Of a stretch of DNA of 64,000 bases, positions 1 through 9,383 are shown piece after piece. Source of the DNA: Rhypophila decipiens (taxonomy: Eukaryota > Ascomycota > Sordariomycetes > Sordariales > Naviculisporaceae); assembly GCA_033297075.1 (NCBI GenBank), contig MU858060.1:186001-250000 (forward strand), given 5' to 3'. The position numbers were made by a program, and so were the translations under genes. The notes below the pieces were generated by a model. The model did not search any database. It was not told the DNA's origin and saw nothing but the letters and a program-made list of their open reading frames with translations. How positions within the stretch are numbered: position 1 is the stretch's first letter; each line of letters opens with the position of its first letter.

Positions 1-97
1 GGAATAAGGGATATTTCGCTTTAGGCGTGCCTGCCTGGTTTCCGCTAGTATTGTCCATTGCTTCGATGGGCAGTGTTTGGTCTGTAAGGTTTTGAGA

Positions 98-2746
98 CTA
101 TCGCATCCAAGTATGGTATAAAAACTTGAACAAGATTGACAAAACAATAGAAAAAGACAGGCAATGCAACATGAACCACATGTACCACATGTACCCATGT
201 GCGACTTGTGGGGTTTCTCTGCACAGCATGACAATGTCTCTCTTCCCTTGGATCACAACCTGGTACCCATGCACCCAGAGGATCACGGCCAGCGCCATCA
301 ACACAAACAAGCCGAGAATACGGTTAATATCATCTAATATTCCCAATGTTGTTCTTGGGGTAGGTTCTTTCTCAACCCTGCTCGCGGAGTGTTTTGAACC
401 GGCCTTCCAGACCTCGAGCACTTTCTTGATATGCTCCTCCGTGAGCTTATTCCCTCCCGTGCTGGCGGCAAGCGTAATTGCCGAGTTTAGCGTATTGGAT
501 ATCTCCCGCCCATTAAGCGCGTAATGGGCAACGTGATCCACTGCTCTCTTCTTGTCGAAATCCGCATGCAACCGCTGGCAGACGGCTCTATTATCGAGTT
601 GGTCATTCCAGAGCTTCCTGCGAGTTTCCTCGTCAGGGGCAGGGTAGTAGAGCGACAAATGGACGCGGGACTCGATGGCCGGGTCGAACCGCTGAGCCCT
701 GTTTGATGTCAGGAAGATGATGCCTTGGGAGTACTCGAGCTGGTGAAGGAAGACAGCCACCAGGGCGTTCCTCTCGACATTCACAGCCGCCGCTTCCCTC
801 GACTCCAGAAACACGTCGGCCTCGTCGACGAGAAGGACCGCTTTCCACCTGGTCGCGTATCGAACTATCCGCTTGACACCCTGTTGGATGGTACGAAGGT
901 TGGACCCCAATTCTCCGGCCGGGTAGCGTAGCAGTGGTTTTTTGGTCTCCTCCGCAGCCGCCACTATTTTCATGTGGTCATTCAGCTGAGCTCTCGAAGT
1001 GAGAAAAGTTGTTTATCAAAATAGAAGAGAAGCAAATCATTTGCACTTACCAGCAGTCAAAGTTTTCCCGGTCCCCGGAGGACCATGCAGCACGATTATC
1101 AACCCTTTACCCTTCAGAGCATCTTCGTTGCGGGCGTCATCCGCGTCTCTTGGGAAGGAGTGATTCGAGATCATGGAGCGCAGGAGATCCTTTTGCGGTG
1201 GCGGAAGGATCAGGTGTTTGGACCAGACCTCGTTGTCCCAGGCAGCGGGGGAGAAATATTCTAGGAAGAATCGACACCATTTTCTTATTTCCAGGCAGTA
1301 ACCGTACACGTACGGGGGACAGAGGATGGCAGGGTCGTCTGGGAGGTTTGGCGGTTTGGTTGACGGTGTTGCTTCTGGCTTTGCGCCATGTTCGCCGCTG
1401 CTCTTGCCGTTGTTGTTGCCAGATTGTGCGATTGCGAGCCCTTGGCCACCCCAGGATTGAACATAGATCTTCTTCGATGGGAACTCTTCCATGAAAGCCT
1501 GATTATCAACGATGACGCGGCTTACTGTCTGGTCGTGGAACGGACGTCATGTACGTCAGCACCAGCTCGGCAAAGAAGATAGTGAACAAAAACGAAACAG
1601 CCCCCCAACCAAACTTCTCCCGTTTGACGACGATCACATATCACGCAAACTTCCGAACAAGGGGGGAGGAGTTCAACTTACTTTGTGCCGCTCCCATAAA
1701 TTCTCGTTTTGGTTGCTGTCCGATTTGCCCATGAAAATCTCGCAGACTCCCTTATACCATCTAACCGGCTCAGCACCAATATGGGACTTCGCCAGTTTAT
1801 CGAACTCTCTTGATCTCTGTGCCGCCTCCGCTATAATTTTTGTGCCGCTGCCGTCCATGAGCTTGAGAGGAAAGACCGAAAGGGCCGTGATCTCTTCGGA
1901 GCCTTCCTTTTGGGGGAACTCTCCTTCGGATATCTTCAGTGTAAATCTGGTCTTCCCTATAGTCTTCCCGTCGCTCGCCGTGTGCAAGCAGTCCAGCACG
2001 AACGAAGCACTGGAAAGGAAACTTGCCGCTTCCTTATAATAGGCGCGCCTCACCCAGAGAATTTGCCAATGGTCAGCCAATACACCAGTTCCCACCCTCG
2101 TGAACACGTATTCATCCGGCTTGAAGATGTACCAGAGCAGGTCGAATGTAATGCGCCCTCTGCCGAGCCAGCCCTCGGCAGCTGACCCGGGCTCCTTGTT
2201 GAGGTAGTCGAAGAGGATCTCCAGGTGTTTTTGCTCTTCCTTGGACCTGTCGCGCTCATCAGACCAGTCGCAGAGCTTCTTTTGGTGGTGGTAGAGCAGC
2301 GCAAACGGTGACACCACCTCGACCAGCGGAAACTGGAGCTGTAGGCCGTTTCTCCCTCCATCAGATAACAATATTTGATCGCCATAATACGAGAGATGCG
2401 ATTTGCTCACAACCTGGGCTAATGCCTTGCAGATGTGTGGTGAGTTAATGCGGAGTTTCTTATTGATCAACTTCCCAGCTTTGTCATTCTTATCGCCGCT
2501 ACTGAAGACTTGGATCGAGACCAGGGCGTATTTGTCGTAGTCGTTTTTATGGCTTTCCTTATCCTTGTTTTCTGTGTCACATCGTTGTGATATCTCGCGG
2601 TTACCGTTGCTATTTCGCTCTTCTAGGTGTTTGACCTCGCAAGTTTGGCCAGGACATGATCCAGATACTTCGTCAGTTGCTGGAGTTGCTGGATCTGGGG
2701 AAGGGTCCAACGGCAAGGAATCTGTGGCATCGATCGAGTCTCCCAT
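98..2746 (-). CDS. AAA+ ATPase (DUF7025 type) with C-terminal membrane segments
   Basis: Three-exon model: 2746-1682, 1528-1051 and 990-98, with introns of 153 and 60 nt at matching phases (GTAAGT donors), giving about 811 aa. Residues ~1-90 are polar and disordered-looking. The middle part resembles the DUF7025 region that precedes AAA modules in Pezizomycotina. The AAA core has Walker A GPPGTGKT at ~504-511, split from the rest by intron 2, and Walker B VLLVDEADVFLE starting at ~566. A lid-like helical region follows. Unusually, two strongly hydrophobic stretches lie at the very C-terminus (~739-760 and ~784-805), suggesting membrane anchoring behind the ATPase. The substrate is unknown; the family is usually annotated only as AAA family ATPase. 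The gene is transcribed away from the STAND gene at 3433 across a shared 686-bp region. The exon 2 start (153-nt intron) is the least certain junction. Confidence 0.82.
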
Positions 2747-3432
2747 ATTTCCTGGTCGAGGAATCCAGAACTTGAGTCACAGATCAAATATCGAGTCTGA
2801 TACGTTTGTTACCTCTTCAAGATGGACACGGAAAATAGATGTGTCAAGGTTGAGGCCAGAGGGGTGTGAGAAGGCAGAAAGGTCGTCTTGTGATGAAGAG
2901 TCCAGTTTCACCTCGAGTGATTTCGGTAATTTTCACCGCTCCGAAGAGATGAGGACATGCTTGCTGGCTCCATTCCGGCCAAAAGAAAAGCTAAAGTTCA
3001 GCTGCCTAGGGGTGGGCGCGTTCAGGACCAATCGCGAGATTGACCGACTTTCTACATTTCTTCAGTCACAGCCCGCCCACAGAAAAGAAGCACATGTGTA
3101 GAGCGCCAAAACCTTGGCGCTCCATGGCCGCGCATTGATGCTCACTGTCACACTCACATTATGGCGGGCGCAGGTTCGCTCGGTCAGCAGTAACGGCGGC
3201 TCGAAACGAAGCCCCCCGAGTTGGGGCGAGGCTGGGATCAACCGTGTAGTGTTTCTTTCGATAACCGGCGTCCCTTTGAACACACACGACACCTAGCTGT
3301 TTCAGTGTCAGAGCGGCTCAATCTTGAGTTTTAGGATATATACAGATCCTAGAGACACTCGCAGACCCGGGTCGATATCGCAGCCGTCGGTGAAAGGGAG
3401 GTGACCGCCTTCCTCTCAACTGAGAGTTACAA
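2747..3432. promoter_or_regulatory. Shared divergent promoter region of the AAA and STAND genes
   Basis: This is the 686-bp interval between two genes read outward. A TATA-like stretch (GGATATATAC) sits at about 3336-3345, roughly 90 bp before the proposed STAND start at 3433. The interval is otherwise G+C-balanced, and its short open frames look like chance. Co-regulation is an inference from the arrangement. Confidence 0.4.
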
Positions 3433-6400
3433 ATGGATGAAGTACGTCAAGGCCCCTTCAACTGTATTTTCGACCACCATGTATGGTTATTGACAACGAA
3501 ACGTTCTTCCGAAACAGCCCGGAAGGAGACTCGTGCGATCATGCACTGATCTCAAGGAAAAGCTATTGAGGGCCGATGGCCCCCTCAATCTTGACATCAA
3601 GAAAAGCACCAACAACCTCCAGGGCGGTAATGATATAGGCTGTATTTTTGGAGGTGCAAATTTTGTGAATAATGATTATCGAGGCACAGGTAAGCCTTTC
3701 TTTCTTTGCATCCCCACCCCGACCAGATAAAGTACCCGTCACTAAATTGCGAGTGGCTTGTGTGACAGACCTCAGGTCTTCTCGGAGGGACCCTTACCAG
3801 ATCCTTATCAAGAGCCTTCCTTTGGGGTGCACGCCAGGCTACCTGGAGAGTATTGAGCGTGAAAAGACCCCCGGCACCTGCAAGTGGATTGAAGAGGAAG
3901 ATCAATTCAGAAAATGGGTGTCTGGGGATGGGCGAATTCTCTGGCTCCTCGGTGGTTCCGGGACTGGAAAGACGGTCCTATCAACCCACATCATTGACTA
4001 CCTGAGGAAACGAACCGAGGCTGAGAAGGACAAGATGCCAGATAACGGGTCCCCAAGCGGTGAAGAGCCATCTCCTCCCAGAAGGCCGGATACGCTTGCC
4101 TATTGCTTCTGCGATGCTGGTGATCCAAGCAGGAGCACGGTAGGCGGAATCTTTGGTGCAATCCTGCGGCAGCTCCTCTTGGGCCACAGCGAGCTTCTCA
4201 ACCCGCCCAACAGCCTGTCCGCAGAACAACTGGGGTCAATATCGCACAGCCCAGGCGAGTTGACATTGTTCTCGAGAGCAGTTATCAAGGAACTTGGAGA
4301 TCACTTTGGGAACATATTTCTGGTCATCGACGGACTGGATGGCTGTGATATATCCTCTGGCAGAGTGTTTATTAGAGGCCTTGAGAAGATTGTCGAGCAC
4401 ACTGGTACCAAAGTTCTCGTGACGAGCCAGCCAGTGGAATGGGTTGTCGACGAATTCGGGAATATTGGCACCATAGTGGCATCTCTGGATGTCATAACGC
4501 CGATGCTGAGATTCGGTGACATCAATGACACCAAGACGAATGACATCAAGAGGATGATCAAGGACAAGTTCCCAAAGTTGAACTTGCGCAAATACATCGG
4601 GGAAGAGATCGAAGGCAAGCTGCAGGGTCACTTGATCGAAGAATCCGGCGAGATTTTCCTATGGGCTGCTCTCGTCATGGATAGTCTGGAGGCCTCCAGG
4701 GGCCAACTTAAGGGCTTGGATTTCGACACGATACGTCAGACTTTCATCCGCGGCTCTCACGACCTCCAAGGGACCTATGATAAGATATTGGAAGGTATCT
4801 GTCGGAGGCATGTCCAGAATCGGGCAGATCTCGACGAAGTCGGATTTGTTCTCCAGATGGTGTTGGCAGCCAAAAGACCTTTGACGGCGGTTGAGATCGA
4901 TATGGCTTACGCAGTCCATAACAGCGGGAGCCAAGCGCAGAGCATATGTCCAAACCCTAAGAAAATCCGGAGAGGTATTCACGAATCCTGCATACCCCTA
5001 GTATCACACAGTCCCAAGACCAAAGTCGTCACCCTGATGCACAAATCCGCCTCTGAATACCTCCTTGACGGCAAACCGTTCCGCTTGCTTGCAACCATTC
5101 GTTTCGTCAGGTCGTTTTGCCCTCATTATCTGGATGCGTGGATCGTGACTCTCTGCCTTTGGTTTGTTCGGGCCATTTCGGTCTTTGCCGGCCTCAAGGA
5201 CTCCTGCTTCTCACGCCTTTCCAGGTCCTCTTCGCCGGCACCCCAATCCACGATACGGCGTCAAAAGCACCGGATGACGGCAAATTTGCTTGCTCTGGAC
5301 GTATGTCTGCGTGTCCTTGGCTGGGCAAACGTGAACCTGGAAGAGAAAAGGGACCAGGAAAATGACAATGACAAGCCACTCGAGATCATCAGATATGTGG
5401 CCAAGTACTGGCAAGATCATGCTTTGGCCATCAATCCCAAGCATGCTAAACAGCGTCTCCTGAAGCTGCGCAGTGTTCCAAGAACCGAACGACATTGGGA
5501 TGGTTTGCTTTTGCGCGCGGCCGAGCACGGCCAGACCAAGGTTTTACAAGTGTTGTTAAAGGATATGGGGGCAAGTCCATCGGCAAAAGACGAACTGGGA
5601 AGGACTGCCCTTCATCTCGCCGCCTTCAGAGGGCATATCGATGCTTTGCAGACACTTCTTGAGCATGGTGCTGATTTGGACCAAAAGGACTCGCTTGGCG
5701 CTGCTGCAATCCATTGGGCCGCTGGAGGTGCCAAACCCGAGACCTTTGACAGATTATTTGACTTGCACCATGGTCGTGACCCTTCAAAAAAGAACACTCG
5801 TGGCTGGCAAATATGGAGAAGCCGGCTTTTGGAACTCCGGAATACACCAGATCCTGAGATGCCTGACGACAGAGGGGGGACCTTACTGGTGTGGGCGGTA
5901 GAGGGCGGCTCGGAAGAAATTGTGAAGTTTCTGCTGGAGAAAGGCGCCAAAACGCGCGTTCGGTATCTCAGATGTATGCCCCGTTCTTTATTCAACAAGA
6001 ACAGTTTGGGTATCTTGAACCTTTCAGCTCAAGAACTATATGAAGAACTGTTCGAATTACTAGTTCTATTATTTGATGGGCTGTTCGGGGGAAAATGGGT
6101 ATGTTAGCAACGAACGTTCTGGACCTCCCTGAGTTGAGCTGGGTTCATTTTGCCTGACCTACCGCTATTTACTAGGCCACAAGAACCCCACTCGCACGAG
6201 CTGCCGAACTTGGACAGGATCAAATAGTTGAGCTTCTGCTTGACTATGTTGCAGACCCCGACTTTGAGGATGGCATCGGTCGAACGCCTATATTTTGGGC
6301 CGCAAAGCTTGGACACCAGAAAGTCGCTGATCTTCTTACCAGACGAGCGACCAACTATGACTCTCAGCTCCGCCTGGCTGTCATCTTAGCAGACTCAGCG

Positions 6401-7423
6401 GCAGTAAAAAACCTTCTCCGTTTCGGAAACTCAGATCCAATGTCGGTAGATGACTTGGGCGTGTCTGCGTTGGCTTGCGCGGCTGTCTTCGGAAACAAAC
6501 GAGTGATGGAAGCTTTGCTAGAAAGTCCGAAAGTCAACGTGGACTTCAGGAATATGGAGATGAGGGTAACGGCACTGTGGATTGCCGCCTTTCGTGGTGA
6601 CAAGGACCTGGTCGAGCTGCTGCTCAACAGGAATGCTAGTTTGAATATGGCCGATGTTTCAGGCTTGACGCCTCTGGCAATAGCGACATGGAGAGGACAC
6701 GAGGAGACCATAAAATCCATGCTGGCGTCGGAAAAAGCTGACATAACCTTCAGAGATTGTAAAGGGAGAACGGCTCTCATGGCAGCAGCATCATCGGCGA
6801 GCGCGACCACTTTTGGGCTGATGTTGCAGAGAGATAAAAATCTGAATCGCCTCGATTATACGGGCAGATCTGCGATATTCCATGCCATACGAGCAGGAAA
6901 TCACGCCGTCATCGACCTTATTCTCTCCGAGCCCTCGCTAAACATAGCCGTTACCGACTTGCACGGTTCAACCCCGGTATCGATGGCCGCTAGGTTTGGT
7001 GACCGCACCACTCTGCAGAAACTGTTCCAGAAGTTCCCGAAAGAAATCAAGGGACAACTCGCCAGGCCAGATAAATTTGGGACAAGTCCCATGAAATGGG
7101 CGATATTGAACGGTCATTTGTCGACCAAGAAATTACTCCTTGGGAAGTATAAGGACCTACGGTTGCCGCCAGGAAATGATGCCTTCATCCCAGTGACTGG
7201 CGCAGCTAGGTCGGCATCCAAGGGATTCGGGGGTGTATGTGACGTTTGTCTCTTCAACTCTGGACGTATGGAGCGACATTATTCGTGCGACAAGTGCTTC
7301 GGAGGATGGTATCGGTGTTGTGATCGTTGCTGGACGGGGCTCCGGCCGGACTGTCCTAAGGGTACGCACCGCATGATGAGCCATGCGCTTGGAACGAGCA
7401 CTCGAAGCACGGAGAACAAGTAG
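3433..7423 (+). CDS. NACHT-ankyrin STAND (NLR-like) protein with C-terminal ZZ zinc finger
   Basis: Four-exon model: 3433-3441, 3518-3689, 3769-6098 and 6176-7423, with introns of 76, 79 and 77 nt. All phases fit, giving about 1252 aa. The first exon encodes only MDE and is the weakest part, but frame 3518-3689 has no ATG of its own before 3671 that reaches the NACHT frame after splicing. The N-terminal ~60 residues include an Asn/Gly-rich stretch at ~35-58. The linker before the NTPase resembles that of other fungal NACHT proteins. Walker A GGSGTGKT is at ~122-129 and Walker B FLVIDGLDGCD at ~244-254. Ankyrin repeats run from ~636 to ~1165 (for example DELGRTALHLAAFRGH). A Cys/His cluster at ~1187-1240 (CDVC, CDKC, CCDRC, then H-x4-H) fits a ZZ-type zinc finger. 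Fungal STAND proteins of this kind act in non-self recognition and regulated cell death; that role here is inferred from family only. Confidence 0.85.
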
Positions 7424-8076
7424 CCTAGATATAGAGGTTAATACGGAATGAACTTGGGATTTGTCGCTCTTGTAACTCTGTTATACTAACCACTGAGAAC
7501 CAACATCGAAATCAATGCGTTGCAACGACAGTATGGTGCTGGATCGAGAAACCCCGCAAGCATGCAATGATTTGGATTGCACCCCAGGCCGATTGAAGTT
7601 CAGAAAAAATGGGGTCCGGGAGGATCACACCGGCTTCGAGTGGACTTTCAGCACCTTCCTTCCGTTCGGCATCGCGACCCTCGGATGACGGGCGGAAGAA
7701 CAACGGGTGTGGGCGGAAATCGGTTCACTGAGAGCCCCCTCCTTCCGTTGAATTCACAATTCGCTTCTGCTTGTTTGTCTCGTGTAGCTGAGATTGGAAG
7801 TTGCTTTGTCCACCTTAGCCGCATGTCAACCGAGCCGGTTGTGTAAGTGTGACGTTTGGAGGATGCCTTTCAGAACATATGATTGGCCAGAAAATCTGGT
7901 CTCCTGCTGCTTCAATGAACCTGCACTTGAGCCTCAACCATGAAGTGCATGATGGTTGCTAATTATAGTCGTCACCATCGTCGAAACATCATTCAGCCTT
8001 CACGAGCTCGAAAACCGACACCAAACTTGACTGAAAGCCACCCCAATGACAAGTCGGCTTCAGCTTCTTGACTTTC
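7424..8076. other. Intergenic region after the STAND gene
   Basis: This 653-bp stretch holds the 3' flank of the STAND gene and the 5' flank of the gene at 8077. Short open frames of 60-90 codons show no recognisable motifs. I see no RNA gene or repeat. Confidence 0.5.
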
Positions 8077-9383
8077 ATGTTCAAGCTCATCCGGACCTCA
8101 TACCTTTCACTTCACTCTATCCGGCGAGTCCCAACAATAACATCCAGAATGGCATCATCCTCCTCAACCTCACGGTCCTCACCCCCAAACTCCACCACCT
8201 CTGACCCCCTTGACCCCCTATCCCTCTCCCAAAAAGCAACCCAACTAGTCTACGGCCCTTTACCAGTAGTAGTAGACCAATCAGCCTATGCATATGCAAA
8301 CTGGAACCCCCCCTCCTCCCCCGGAGCAGGCGGCCACCTAGGCCGATACCTCTGGACAGACGCATTCGGCCTCCTAAACTTGATAACCCTCTCCCGCGAG
8401 CTGTCCAATCCAGGCTACCTCACCCTCGCCAGAAATTTAGTCCGCTCTGTGCACCAAACCCTAGGCCGCACTCGAGACCAAAAGTCGCTTCTCCCCTTGG
8501 CAACGGATTCCTCACCTCTCAAAGGTGGTCTCCGCATCGGGAAAATGGACGAATGTGGAAGTGACGGCGATGGGCAGTATCACCATTATCTTACAATTTG
8601 GATGTTTGCTCTTAACCGGCTTTCTTTGGCTACTGGGGAGAAAGAATGGAATAGAATGGCGATTGAACTTGCTGGGGGTATCCATCCCTATTTTGTCTTT
8701 CGGCGGGAGAATGGAACAAAGAGGATGGTTTGGAAAGTGTCGATGGATTTGAAGAAGGTGCTGGTCCCGTCGGAAGGTCATCTTGATGCTGCGACTGGGT
8801 ATGTAGTCTATTCACTTTTGAAACGGACTGCTGAGGGGTTTGGGGAGGAAAATACAGGTCGTCTGTTGGACGATGAGATCAACGATTATAAAGAGATTAT
8901 GGCGGGAGAGGGAAAGTTATCTGTTAGTGCTGACCCGTTGGATCTAGGAATGGGATTGTGGATGTGTCATTTCTTTTGTGGGGAGGAAGGATGGGCGAGG
9001 AAAATGGGAGAAGAAAGTCTTGATGTTGCGAGAAAATTGTTGGATGAGAAGGGGCCGCTTATGAAGAGGGACGCCGCGCGTAGGTTAGCGTTTCGTGAGT
9101 TTGGGTCTTGTTTGGGGCTGAGATGCTACGGCATGGCAGGTGATGATGAGTTGGAAGGTAAGGTCCGGGGTGTGCTCAAGTTTTGGGAGAGGTATCTTGA
9201 TGGCGAGACTGAGGACTTGGAGGATTTGAGACCTATTTCGCTGGTCATGTTTGCTTCTGCGCTTATACCTGGTGGTAAGTGAATGTGTTTTCCGTCGGAT
9301 TATTATGCATGTGGTCGTTGGCTGACTATGTGGAACTGTGCTTAGCATTTCGAGATGGATACCTGGAGCCTGTTCAAGTTTGA
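8077..9383 (+). CDS. Conserved fungal protein, six-hairpin glycosidase-like fold
   Basis: Exons 8077-9274 and 9346-9383 (71-nt intron, donor GTAAGT, acceptor CTTAG, phase 1) encode about 411 aa. The first in-frame ATG is at 8077; the frame opens a few codons earlier without one. A second ATG at 8149 would remove a basic, Ser/Thr-rich leader (residues 1-24) that could be a mitochondrial presequence or simply untranslated. The blocks GGLRIGK and DGQYHHYLTIWMFALNRL, then a VPSEGHLD segment, match my memory of a widespread fungal family annotated as six-hairpin glycosidase-like (alpha/alpha toroid). Its substrate and reaction are not established. The last 12 codons, including the stop, are added by exon 2, so an unspliced reading would end a little early. 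Confidence 0.8.
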
